Positions 1 to 6,521 are shown, numbered from the stretch's first letter. The stretch: DNA of 9,099 nt from Pseudomonadota bacterium (GCA_023427545.1 JAEZBF010000118.1:1-9099); one strand, 5' to 3'. The notes: a model not told the origin generated them from the letters alone. Numbers and translations: made by a program.

Positions 1-1013
1 GTGCGGTGAAGCCAGCGCAGGGTCGAGAACATCGAGTTGATCATCACCTGGAACTTGGTGATGTCCTTCTGCTCGATGGCACCCACGGTGTCGTTCACCT
101 CGCGCACGAAGGCGAGGAAGTCGTCGTTCACCTTGAACTTGGCTTCGAGGGCGCGGACGCGGAAGAAATCGTCATCGGCGGCGTGACGGTTGCCGTCGAG
201 CATCGTGTAGTTCGCCCCGATGACATGCTTGCTCATGTTCTTTTCGGGACCGTCGCCATTGAGCGCGTGGGTCACCAGCGCGAACATCAGCGAGCGCTGC
301 CGCACGCCCAGCCGGTTGGCGAGGAGGCGAAGGCGGTGCCGCTTGATCGCCAGAGTCTTGAAGCCCCAGGGGCGCTCCTTCTGGGCAAAGAGGTGCGCGA
401 CCGCGAGGAACATCGAGGTCATGCCGAGCGCGCCCATGCCGCTGCCAAGGCGCGACCAGATGCTTATCCGGTTCTTGCGATCCGACATGATGCCGTGGCT
501 CGCCGACTGCGAGCGCGTCAGCAGCGCCGAGTCGGAGCCCTCGAGCAGCGCATGGCTCGAGCGCACCTGCAGCATCGAAGCGCGGCCCTGCGCGTCGGGT
601 CCATCGCGGCGGACCGCCGCCATCACGCGGAACAGCGGCAGGTCGTCGCGATCGAAGATGTCGCCGGAGCGGCCGAGCCACTTGTCGGGATAGCCGTCGA
701 ACTCGTCGACGTATTCGATGCTGGTGATGGCATCGAGCAGGTGCTTGGGAAACGGCTCGCCGGGACGCGCGCCGACGAAGCCGTGCGTCAGCTGCGGCGC
801 GAGAGCGACCATTTCCGCCACGACGTTGTCGAGCGAGTCCTGGTCGTAGCGCCGGCTGGAGCTCGCCGTAAAAAAGACCGTATCGCGGCCTTCATAGAGG
901 AACCACTGGAAATCGGTGAACAGGGCCTGCGGGTGTTCATTGACCGCTGCCCGTGCCCGAGCCAATGCATCCGTGGCATCGCTGGCAAAGCTGGTCGATG
1001 AGAAACTCTTCAC
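1..1013 (-). CDS. Divergent WS/DGAT-like (CoA-dependent) acyltransferase, C-terminal end outside the window
   Basis: The reading frame gives 337 codons and runs off the left edge, so the C-terminus is missing. The GTG at 1013 is chosen because GAGGGG (1020-1025) lies 6 nt upstream; the frame stays open for about 27 more codons to a TAG near 1095, so a longer start is possible. Seen: a segment around residues 120-162 (DRDDLPLFRV, then VRSSHALLEGSD) in the place of the acyltransferase motif HHxxxDG. The second, catalytic-type His is kept (H154), the first is Ser, and Asp is Glu (E158). A hydrophobic stretch at about 194-209 may touch membrane. Residues 222-253 (LAIKRHRLRLLANRLGV, then ALVTHAL) resemble the family segment on substrate binding, and a later stretch (IGANYTMLD) the start of the C-terminal half. 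WS/DGAT enzymes esterify fatty alcohols or diacylglycerol with acyl-CoA and are usually about 450-500 residues, so roughly 100-150 residues are missing here. Superfamily membership is inferred from motif order; the substrate is unknown. Confidence 0.6.
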   Translation of the reverse strand, partial: MKSFSSTSFASDATDALARARAAVNEHPQALFTDFQWFLYEGRDTVFFTASSSRRYDQDSLDNVVAEMVALAPQLTHGFVGARPGEPFPKHLLDAITSIEYVDEFDGYPDKWLGRSGDIFDRDDLPLFRVMAAVRRDGPDAQGRASMLQVRSSHALLEGSDSALLTRSQSASHGIMSDRKNRISIWSRLGSGMGALGMTSMFLAVAHLFAQKERPWGFKTLAIKRHRLRLLANRLGVRQRSLMFALVTHALNGDGPEKNMSKHVIGANYTMLDGNRHAADDDFFRVRALEAKFKVNDDFLAFVREVNDTVGAIEQKDITKFQVMINSMFSTLRWLHR

Positions 1014-1019
1014 TGCCTT

Positions 1020-1025
1020 CCCCTC
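1020..1025 (-). promoter_or_regulatory. Ribosome binding site supporting the GTG start of the acyltransferase gene
   Basis: On the minus strand GAGGGG is followed by six bases (AAGGCA) and then GTG at 1013. No ATG is in frame nearby upstream, so this site decides the start. Confidence 0.55.
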
Positions 1026-1153
1026 AATTCGTCCGTCTTTTGCGCAAACTGCAACGACGCCATGCGCGCGGTCAACCAAATGACACACCTGCAGGCGCTA
1101 TCGTGACTTTATCGCCGCACAAGCTTAAGCACGGGAACCTGAACAGGAAATGA

Positions 1154-1170
1154 CCCGCGGCTGCCGCGGG
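1154..1170. repeat. Perfect 7-bp inverted repeat (hairpin) upstream of hemA
   Basis: CCCGCGG, a CTG loop, then CCGCGGG. All seven pairs are G-C, so it would be a very stable hairpin in DNA or RNA. No T-run follows on either strand, so it is not a standard intrinsic terminator. It lies about 157 bases before the hemA start and could be an operator or a structure in a long leader. The role is unknown. Confidence 0.5.
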
Positions 1171-1313
1171 CCGCAAACCATAGCCTCATCCAAGCCGGTT
1201 TTGGTCTCGCGGCGCGCGTCGAATTGACCTATGTTTGGGCAATTGGCTGGCCAGTAAGGTCTATTGCCCTCTCAGGGGCCCGATCCCGCCCCCAACATCC
1301 GCCGCACTTTGGC

Positions 1314-1318
1314 AGGAG
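1314..1318 (+). promoter_or_regulatory. Ribosome binding site of hemA
   Basis: AGGAG sits 8 bases before the ATG at 1327. The frame is also open upstream to an ATG at 1264, but that one has no such site and would add 21 residues unlike any ALAS N-terminus. Confidence 0.75.
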
Positions 1319-1326
1319 CATTTCAC

Positions 1327-2604
1327 ATGGACTACCGCGGATTGTTCGAAGACGCGGTCGATACGCTGCGTCAGGAAAAGCGCTACCGCGTCTTTGCCGA
1401 CCTCGAGCGTATCGCCGGCAGGTTCCCCCGCGCGGTCTTCCGCGATAGCGCCGACAATGCCCGCGAAATCACCATCTGGTGCTCCAACGACTACCTCGGC
1501 ATGGGCCAGCACGACACCACGGTGCGCGCCATGCAGGATGCGGCCGGCCGGCTCGGCGTCGGCGCCGGCGGTACGCGCAACATCGCAGGTACCAACCGGC
1601 CTCTAGTTGAGCTCGAACGCTCTCTTGCTGACCTTCATCGCAAGGAATCTGCTCTCGTTTTCACCTCCGGCTTCGTGTCCAACGAAGCCTCCATCTCCAC
1701 CCTCGCCCGGCTGATGCCGGACTGCATCATCCTCTCGGACCAGCTCAACCACGCGAGCATGATCCAGGGCGTGCGCCAATCGGGGATGCAGAAGCAGATC
1801 TTCCGCCACAACGACATGGCGCACCTGCGCGACCTGCTAGCGGCCGCCGGCAAGCAGCGCCCCAAGCTCATCGTCTTTGAGTCCGTGTACTCGATGGATG
1901 GCGATGTTGCCCCGATCTCCGAGATCCTCGATCTGGCGGAGAAATACGGCGCCCTCACCTATATCGACGAGGTCCACGCGGTCGGGCTCTACGGCGCCCG
2001 CGGCGGTGGCATCTCCGAGCGGGAGGGCCTGATGGAGCGGATCGACGTCATCGAGGGCACGCTCGCCAAGGGCTTCGGCGTCATGGGCGGGTACATTGCC
2101 GCGAGTTCGGCGATCATCGATGCGGTGCGCTCCTATGCGCCCGTGTTCATCTTCACGACCGCCCTGCCCCCGGCGCTCTGCGCCGCTGCGCGTGCCTCGA
2201 TCGAGCACCTCAAGCGCTCGAGCGTCGAGCGGGAGGGCCACCAGCGCCAAGTTGCAATGACCAAGAAGGCGCTGACTGATGCCGGGCTGCCGGTGCTGCC
2301 CACGGCAACGCATATCGTGCCGCTGATGGTAGGCGACGCGCGCCTCTGCAAGGCGGCGAGCGACATGCTGCTCGAGCGTCACGACATCTACATCCAGCCC
2401 ATCAACTACCCTACCGTGCCCAAGGGCACGGAGCGGCTGCGGATCACGCCCACCCCGCTCCACAACGAGACGATGGTCGGCGAGCTTCGCGACGCGCTGC
2501 TGTCTGTCTGGGAGAAGCTCGAGCTGCCGTGCGGCGTGCCGGCGGCGCCAATCGCCGCCAAGCTCAGCCCGGGCGACCTGACCCTGCCGACCAGCGGCGG
2601 CTGA
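1327..2604 (+). CDS. hemA: 5-aminolevulinate synthase (C4/Shemin pathway)
   Basis: The product (425 residues) is a cytoplasmic PLP enzyme that condenses glycine with succinyl-CoA to give 5-aminolevulinate, CO2 and CoA, the first step of heme and other tetrapyrroles in alphaproteobacteria. Seen: a typical N-terminus (MDYRGLFEDA, then RYRVFADLERIAGRFP), the glycine-rich GAGGTRNIAGT (79-89), NHASMI with His142 that stacks on PLP, IDEVHAVGLYG with Asp214 that binds the pyridine nitrogen, and EGTLAKGFG with the Schiff-base Lys248. From this start the His, Asp and Lys numbers match those known for the Rhodobacter capsulatus enzyme, which supports the start. The C-terminus is somewhat longer than the roughly 409-residue Rhodobacter protein, ending in a Pro/Ala-rich tail. 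The gene is divergent from the acyltransferase gene and convergent with the FixJ-like gene, so it is probably transcribed alone. The identification is secure. Confidence 0.97.
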   Translation: MDYRGLFEDAVDTLRQEKRYRVFADLERIAGRFPRAVFRDSADNAREITIWCSNDYLGMGQHDTTVRAMQDAAGRLGVGAGGTRNIAGTNRPLVELERSLADLHRKESALVFTSGFVSNEASISTLARLMPDCIILSDQLNHASMIQGVRQSGMQKQIFRHNDMAHLRDLLAAAGKQRPKLIVFESVYSMDGDVAPISEILDLAEKYGALTYIDEVHAVGLYGARGGGISEREGLMERIDVIEGTLAKGFGVMGGYIAASSAIIDAVRSYAPVFIFTTALPPALCAAARASIEHLKRSSVEREGHQRQVAMTKKALTDAGLPVLPTATHIVPLMVGDARLCKAASDMLLERHDIYIQPINYPTVPKGTERLRITPTPLHNETMVGELRDALLSVWEKLELPCGVPAAPIAAKLSPGDLTLPTSGG

Positions 2605-2644
2605 ACGGGGCCTAACGGAGGAGCGACGCCACTCCGGGTCCCGT
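2605..2644. terminator. Bulged hairpin between convergent hemA and the FixJ-like gene, probable two-way terminator
   Basis: It starts directly after the hemA stop. ACGGGGCC (2605-2612) pairs with GGTCCCGT (2637-2644, one G-T pair); after a three-base bulge (TAA), CGGAG (2616-2620) pairs with CTCCG (2632-2636) around an 11-base loop. The arrangement is 13 pairs in total, placed where both genes need to end. There is no T-run, so intrinsic termination is uncertain; it may act with Rho or as a 3'-end stabiliser. Confidence 0.5.
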
Positions 2645-2653
2645 GTAGCGAGG

Positions 2654-3289
2654 TCAGCTCGTTAGCACTATCCGCATGAGATCGGCGGTGTTGCGGGCGC
2701 CGAGCTTTTCCATGACCCGGGCGCGGTGGACCTCGATGGTGCGCGGGGAGATGCCGAGCTCCCGCCCCGCTTCCTTATTCGACTGGCCGTTGGTGATGAG
2801 CTGAAGCACCTCGCGTTCGCGCGGGGTAAGCTGGGAAAAGCCCCTCACTTCGATCGGCCGCCGTCCATTCTGCACGGTTGCGACGTGCACATCTTCGTTC
2901 AGCGCCTCCAGCACCGTCCGGAGCAGCCGCTCGTTGTCGATGGGTTTGGTCGCAACGTCGAACGCACCAGCTTTCATCGCAGCAACCGTGGCGTCGACCT
3001 GCGGTCGGTCGAAGAGCATGACCACCGGCGCTCCCATCCGCATCGATTTCAGCCGACGCATAATCTGCAGGCCATCGTCGCCGCCCACCTGGAGGTTGAG
3101 CAGCACCACGTCCGGCTGGCGGCGCTCCAGGGCGGCAAAGAAGCTCACAGTTTCGACTGAGAAGGTCGTCTGGAAACCCTCCAGCCGGAACAGTACGCTT
3201 AGAGCCTCACATGTTGCCGGATCAGCATCTACGATGTGGATGAGCCGGTCGCGATTTAGAAAGGAGTGGTAGTAGACGTCACTGCTCAT
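2654..3289 (-). CDS. FixJ-family regulator with a degenerate receiver domain
   Basis: 211 residues: an N-terminal receiver-like domain (about 16-130) and a C-terminal LuxR/FixJ helix-turn-helix (about 153-209). The DNA-binding part is intact and very FixJ-like: LTPREREVLQLI, then GISPRTIEVHRARVMEKLGAR. The receiver keeps acidic-pocket residues (HIVDADP, Asp21 and Asp23) and the conserved Lys115 (ATKPID). However, the strand that should end in the phosphorylated Asp reads VVLLNLQVGG, so Asn65 replaces it, and the switch Thr/Ser position is Phe93 (VVMLFD). Known: FixJ-type regulators are normally switched on by phosphorylation. Inferred: this one works without it, for example through a ligand, a partner or its own abundance. 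The ATG at 3289 has GAGG 7 bases upstream. No kinase gene adjoins it. It faces hemA tail to tail; a role in heme or oxygen control is possible but rests on position alone. Confidence 0.88.
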   Translation of the reverse strand: MSSDVYYHSFLNRDRLIHIVDADPATCEALSVLFRLEGFQTTFSVETVSFFAALERRQPDVVLLNLQVGGDDGLQIMRRLKSMRMGAPVVMLFDRPQVDATVAAMKAGAFDVATKPIDNERLLRTVLEALNEDVHVATVQNGRRPIEVRGFSQLTPREREVLQLITNGQSNKEAGRELGISPRTIEVHRARVMEKLGARNTADLMRIVLTS

Positions 3290-3454
3290 ATCCGATCCTC
3301 AAACATCGGCTGCACCGTCGAAAGGCGACAGCATCAAGACCACCGCTGGATGCAACTTCATCAAGGGCCGGCAAATCGCCGCCACCCGCCTGTCAGCTTG
3401 CGATAAGTATCGTCTCCGATAGCGTACGGGTTCCACAGACCGGGCCAGTGCTTA

Positions 3455-3482
3455 CGCCGATAGGTTTATATACCTACCGGCG
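3455..3482. repeat. Hairpin with 10 pairs and one mismatch, downstream of mscL
   Basis: CGCCG-A-TAGGT pairs with ACCTA-C-CGGCG around the AT-only loop TTATAT; the single A/C mismatch is in the middle of the stem. It abuts the next hairpin (3483-3495) with no bases between. The AT-rich loop is conspicuous in this GC-rich sequence. It may be a backup terminator or transcript-end structure for mscL, or an operator for the FixJ-like gene. Confidence 0.5.
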
Positions 3483-3495
3483 CGCTTAACAAGCG
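3483..3495. repeat. Small hairpin between the two larger ones after mscL
   Basis: CGCTT, AAC loop, AAGCG. Five perfect pairs with a three-base loop, immediately next to the hairpin at 3455-3482. Confidence 0.4.
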
Positions 3496-3521
3496 GAAAA
3501 TGATCCTATCAGGCGATAGGA
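3495..3521 (-). terminator. Intrinsic terminator overlapping the mscL stop codon
   Basis: Read on the minus strand: TCCTATC, GCCT loop, GATAGGA (stem arms at 3515-3521 and 3504-3510), followed by TCATTTTCC. The perfect 7-bp stem with a following T-rich stretch fits a Rho-independent terminator. The TGA stop of mscL (3509-3511) lies inside the hairpin, so a ribosome finishing mscL would cover part of it. Confidence 0.6.
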
Positions 3522-3964
3522 GGCGGAGCGCTCGGCTGGCCGCGGAGGGCATCGCGGATTTCGGTGAGGAGGACTTCCTGCCGGTTCGGTGCGGCGGGCG
3601 CGGGATCGACCGCTTCCTTTCGCTTGAGCTTGTTGATGGCCTTGACCACCATGAACAGCACGAAGGCGATGATGGTGAACTTCACCACGGCATTGATGAA
3701 GAGGCCGATATTAAGGGTCGAGGCGCCAGCGGCCTTGGCGTCGGCCAGCGAGCGAATCGTCGCTTCGCTCGGGTTGCTGAGGACGATGAAGAAGTTGGAG
3801 AAGTCGATGCCGCCGATGATCAAGCCGATCAAAGGCATGAAAAGGTCGTCCACGATCGAGGACACAATCGCGCCGAACGCGGCTCCTATGATCACGCCGA
3901 TCGCCAGGTCGATCATGTTGCCTTTAACGGCGAAATCCCGGAACTCCTTGTACATGGATGCCAT
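3509..3964 (-). CDS. mscL: Large-conductance mechanosensitive channel MscL
   Basis: 151 residues, an inner-membrane homopentameric channel that opens under membrane tension to release solutes during hypo-osmotic shock. Seen: amphipathic N-terminal helix (YKEFRDFAVKGN), first transmembrane helix at about 18-45 including the pore-lining IGVIIGAAFGAIVSSIVDD, then GLIIGGIDFSNFF, second transmembrane helix at about 86-110 ending in INKLKRK, and the cytoplasmic bundle helix EVLLTEIRDAL (130-140). This follows the E. coli protein (136 residues) closely; the extra length is in the periplasmic loop (about 63-84) and a Pro-rich tail (PSAPPPIA). The ATG at 3964 is chosen over Met4 because AGGAGG precedes it by 5 bases. 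The gene is divergent from the hybrid kinase gene and ends in its own terminator hairpin, so it is probably monocistronic. Confidence 0.97.
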   Translation of the reverse strand: MASMYKEFRDFAVKGNMIDLAIGVIIGAAFGAIVSSIVDDLFMPLIGLIIGGIDFSNFFIVLSNPSEATIRSLADAKAAGASTLNIGLFINAVVKFTIIAFVLFMVVKAINKLKRKEAVDPAPAAPNRQEVLLTEIRDALRGQPSAPPPIA

Positions 3965-3968
3965 GTCA

Positions 3969-3975
3969 CCCTCCT
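3969..3975 (-). promoter_or_regulatory. Strong ribosome binding site of mscL
   Basis: AGGAGGG on the minus strand lies 4 bases before the ATG at 3964, nearly the full anti-16S match. It favours Met1 over the in-frame Met4 at 3955. Confidence 0.75.
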
Positions 3976-4028
3976 AGTTGCTGGCAGTCCAGCTTGGGAG
4001 AAGTCGCGCGCGATGGCAATGGCCACGC

Positions 4029-4057
4029 TTGCAGCGTCCACTCCCCTGCCCGATACT
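4029..4057 (+). promoter_or_regulatory. Candidate sigma-70-type promoter for the hybrid kinase gene
   Basis: TTGCAG (4029-4034) and GATACT (4052-4057) are separated by 17 bases. The -35 matches 3 of 6 and the -10 matches 4 of 6 consensus bases. Transcription would begin about 20 bases before the ATG at 4085. It lies in the 120-base gap shared with the divergent mscL gene. This is a weak call, made from spacing and position. Confidence 0.3.
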
Positions 4058-4084
4058 GAGCGGTCCCCTAGTAAGCGTTAGCCA

Positions 4085-5716
4085 ATGACCGCGCTCCTCG
4101 CTGCTCACCTCGATCCCGCCGACCAGGCCCTGCGCGATGCCGCCGAGCACGCACCGCAGGCGATCGCGGTGTTCGACCGGGATCTGCGGCTGGTGACCAC
4201 AAACCGCCGCTACAGCGAATTGCTCGAGTTGCCGCTCGCCCTTGTGCGGCCGGGCACCGAAATGATGGAAATAGCCCGTTTTCTAGGAACTCGAGGCGAT
4301 CTCGGTTCTGGCGATATCGAGGTCCTGGCACGGCAGCGCACCGAGAGCCTGACCACCTCGCCGGTATCGATCAGCCAACGTCCCGGCCCGAGCGGCCGCA
4401 TCTTCGAGTTCTACTCGGCGCGGCTCCCCTCGGGAGGCTATGCCGTCAGCATCTCCGATGTGACGGCGCGCACCACCGCCGAGCGCGAACTCGAGCGCGT
4501 CAATCTTACGCTCGAAGGTCGGGTAGCGGAGCGCACGGCCGCCTTGACCCGGGTCAACGCGGAACTGGAGCTGGCGCGGGCGAAGGCCGATGCCGCGAAC
4601 CGGGACAAGACCCGGTTCCTCGCGGCGGCGAGTCACGATCTGCTGCAGCCACTCAATGCGGCTCGACTCTACACCGGCACCCTGATCGAGCGCGTCGGAA
4701 ACGGTGACGTGGGCGAGTTGGCCCGGGCCATCGAAGCCTCGCTGACGGCGGTCGAGGACATCATGTCGGCCCTGCTCGACATTTCGCGGATAGACTCCGG
4801 TGCCCTCAAGCCGGTCTCGACGGCGGTGGCCGTTACCGAGGTGATGAAGCAGATCGAGATCGAATTCTCTCCTCTCGCCGATGAGCGGGGCGTTCACCTC
4901 ACGCTGATGGCCTCTTCGGCAACGGTGCAAGGCGACCGCGCCCTGATCGGGCGCATCGTGCAGAACCTCGTCTCCAATGCGGTGAAGTACACACGGCCTG
5001 GCGGCCGCGTGCTCGTCGGCTGCCGGCGGCGGGGAACGCGGCTCCGGCTCGACGTCATCGATACCGGCATCGGCATCAACCGCGACCAGCAGGCGCTGAT
5101 CTTCTCGGAGTTCTCCCGCCTCGAGCAGGGTGCGCGGATGGCCAAGGGACTTGGCCTGGGGCTCTCGATCGTCAAGCGCCTGGTGAGCGTTCTCGGGCTG
5201 GCGCTGGAACTCGACAGTATCGAGGGTCGGGGCACGCGCTTTTCACTGCTGCTGCCGCTGATGCGAAAGGCGCCGGACGAGGTGAAGGTGACGCGCTGCG
5301 AGCCGGTGTCGAATCTGTCGGGGTTGCGCATCCTCTGCGTCGACAACGAGCGAGCGGTGATCGATGCCATGACCGGTCTGCTCACCGGCTGGGGTTGCGA
5401 AGTACGATCCGCCCGTTCCCTGCGCGACATCGATCGCGGTGAGCTGCTGACAGGCTGGATGCCTGATATCGTGCTGATGGACTACCACCTCGACCAGACG
5501 TCCGGCCTCGACGCAATCGAATGGCTGCGCCAGAACGTCGGCGGTCATCTGCCGGCAGCGCTGTTGACGGCGGATCGCTCGCCGGCAGTGCGGGCGCTTG
5601 CAGAGGAACGGGGTGTGCTGGTCGTCACCAAGCCGGTCCGGCCAGCGACCCTTCGCGCGATGATCAGTGGGCTTGCGGCAGCGCAACCGCCGGTACCGCA
5701 GCGCGTGGAAGCCTAG
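4085..5716 (+). CDS. PAS-containing hybrid sensor histidine kinase/response regulator (NahK/ErcS'-like)
   Basis: 543 residues, no transmembrane segment, so probably cytoplasmic. In order: PAS-type sensor (about 15-130, HAPQAIAVFDRDLRLVTTN onwards), coiled coil (about 131-175), HisKA dimerisation domain with the H box ASHDLLQPLNAARL (phosphorylated His184), HATPase_c with the N box (Asn294, Asn298), G1 DTGIG (326-330) and G2 GLGLGL (355-360), and a C-terminal receiver (about 414-530) with CVDNE (Asp420), phospho-acceptor Asp466 in VLMDYHL, Thr495 and Lys516. All key residues are present. The H box and receiver resemble the NahK/ErcS' group, many of which carry a long N-terminal symporter-like part that is absent here. 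A TAG directly upstream (4079-4081) makes the ATG at 4085 the first possible ATG; it lacks a clear Shine-Dalgarno sequence. The gene ends tail to tail with a NarL-type regulator gene, a likely partner. The signal sensed is unknown. Confidence 0.92.
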   Translation: MTALLAAHLDPADQALRDAAEHAPQAIAVFDRDLRLVTTNRRYSELLELPLALVRPGTEMMEIARFLGTRGDLGSGDIEVLARQRTESLTTSPVSISQRPGPSGRIFEFYSARLPSGGYAVSISDVTARTTAERELERVNLTLEGRVAERTAALTRVNAELELARAKADAANRDKTRFLAAASHDLLQPLNAARLYTGTLIERVGNGDVGELARAIEASLTAVEDIMSALLDISRIDSGALKPVSTAVAVTEVMKQIEIEFSPLADERGVHLTLMASSATVQGDRALIGRIVQNLVSNAVKYTRPGGRVLVGCRRRGTRLRLDVIDTGIGINRDQQALIFSEFSRLEQGARMAKGLGLGLSIVKRLVSVLGLALELDSIEGRGTRFSLLLPLMRKAPDEVKVTRCEPVSNLSGLRILCVDNERAVIDAMTGLLTGWGCEVRSARSLRDIDRGELLTGWMPDIVLMDYHLDQTSGLDAIEWLRQNVGGHLPAALLTADRSPAVRALAEERGVLVVTKPVRPATLRAMISGLAAAQPPVPQRVEA

Positions 5717-6390
5717 GCTCCGGCCGGCTCGCGTCCGCGGGAGACCAGCGCCTCGAACTGGCCGTCCTCGATGTGGGCTGCAGCGATCACCGCCTGGGTT
5801 CGGCTGTCGACGTCGAGCTTTTGCAGGATCGCCGAGACGTGCGCCTTGACCGTCGCCTCGGAAATCGAGAGCTCGAAGGCGATCTGCTTGTTCATCAGCC
5901 CGTCGCTCAGCATCATCAACACCCGGACCTGTTGCGGCGTCAGGGTCGCCAGCCGACGCATCAGACCGGAGTGTGGATCGGGCGTATCGAGCTCTGTGCC
6001 CTCTGGAACGTAGACGTCTCCCGCAAGCACCTTGTCGAGTGCTCGCCTGATCTCTGAAGGACCCACCGACTTGTGCAGGTAACCCGCGGCGCCAAGCTCA
6101 AAGGCCCGACGTACCACGCTCGACTCCTCGACCGCCGAGATGATCATCACCGGGACTTCGGGGTACTCGGAGCGGAGCAGCAGGAGGCCTGAAAAGCCAC
6201 GTGCTCCCGGCACGTTAAGATCGAGCAGGACGAGGTCGCAATCCCGCTCTCCGGCGAGCGAAGCGCTCAGCTCGGCCAGGTCGCCCGCTTCTTCCACAGC
6301 TATCTGCGGGTCCCATCCCGCAAGGGTCTGACGAAGCGCCGCACGGAACAGCGGGTGGTCGTCTACAATGAGAATACGACGGCGGCTCAC
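5713..6390 (-). CDS. NarL/LuxR-family two-component response regulator
   Basis: 225 residues from the GTG at 6390. Receiver domain (about 4-122): ILIVDDHPLFR with acidic Asp10 and Asp11, LVLLDLNVPGARG with phospho-acceptor Asp57, switch residue Ser85 (MIISAVEE) and Lys107 (YLHKS), so it looks fully functional. LuxR-type helix-turn-helix (about 147-205): LTPQQVRVLMMLSDGLMNKQ, then ISEATVKAHVSAIL. The frame is open further upstream to an ATG at 6579, but that 63-residue extension is low-complexity, precedes the normal first strand and has no ribosome binding site; the GTG has GGAG 7 bases upstream. Its stop codon overlaps that of the hybrid kinase gene in CTAG (5713-5716). Inferred: it is the output partner of that kinase, as in NahK/ErcS' systems paired with NarL-type regulators. 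The target genes cannot be told from sequence. Confidence 0.93.
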   Translation of the reverse strand: MSRRRILIVDDHPLFRAALRQTLAGWDPQIAVEEAGDLAELSASLAGERDCDLVLLDLNVPGARGFSGLLLLRSEYPEVPVMIISAVEESSVVRRAFELGAAGYLHKSVGPSEIRRALDKVLAGDVYVPEGTELDTPDPHSGLMRRLATLTPQQVRVLMMLSDGLMNKQIAFELSISEATVKAHVSAILQKLDVDSRTQAVIAAAHIEDGQFEALVSRGREPAGA

Positions 6391-6397
6391 GCCAGAA

Positions 6398-6401
6398 CTC
6401 C
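6398..6401 (-). promoter_or_regulatory. Ribosome binding site deciding the GTG start of the response regulator
   Basis: GGAG on the minus strand, 7 bases before the GTG at 6390. It places the start directly before the first receiver strand and rejects the long N-terminal extension. Confidence 0.65.
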
Positions 6402-6521
6402 GGCAAACAGGCGGCCTGAGCGGCCGTGGCGCCTTGGTAGCAAACGACGACGCAGTTGGAAACCGCGATGCCCGTCCATTGCTCAGCCGCCCTAAGCCCA
6501 TGTTGCAAAATGCATCAGGCC

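Larger units (their letters stand above)
1014..1326. other. Divergent intergenic region between the acyltransferase gene and hemA
   Basis: About 313 bases without a convincing gene; it should hold promoters for both flanking genes. Visible elements are a perfect GC hairpin at 1154-1170, a small inverted repeat CCTGAACAGG at 1138-1147, the palindromes CCTGCAGG (1088-1095) and GCTTAAGC (1123-1130), and the 14-mer AAATGACCCGCGGC at 1148-1161, which recurs at 6578-6591 upstream of the coiled-coil gene. TTGAC at 1224-1228 looks like half of an FNR/FixK site, but the second half is not present. I could not place a confident -35/-10 pair. Short frames here lack ribosome binding sites and protein-like composition. 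Confidence 0.6.
3290..3508. other. Intergenic region upstream of the FixJ-like gene and downstream of mscL
   Basis: Both flanking genes are on the minus strand, so this stretch holds the 3' end of the mscL transcript and the promoter of the regulator gene. The mscL side is packed with three adjacent hairpins (listed separately). CGATA recurs at 3401, 3417, 3458 and 3514, and 3401-3412 forms an inverted repeat CGATA-AG-TATCG, a possible operator about 112 bases before the regulator start. No open frame here looks like a gene. I could not assign a -35/-10 pair with confidence. Confidence 0.45.

Noticed and set aside
6..1001. Long plus-strand open frame of 331 codons opposite the acyltransferase gene
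   Set aside because: Its product is rich in His, Arg and Val/Glu typical of the reverse complement of GC-rich coding DNA, matches no family I know, and the minus strand encodes a coherent acyltransferase-like protein.
1224..1237. FNR/FixK box upstream of hemA
   Set aside because: Only the left half (TTGAC) fits; after four bases GTTTG does not match GTCAA or ATCAA.
1264..1326. Upstream ATG for hemA
   Set aside because: No ribosome binding site, and the canonical ALAS N-terminus and residue numbering begin at 1327.
2505..2604. Heme-regulatory Cys-Pro motif near the C-terminus of ALAS
   Set aside because: The residues are in the order Pro-Cys (LPCGVP), not Cys-Pro, and the family's bacterial members do not use such motifs.
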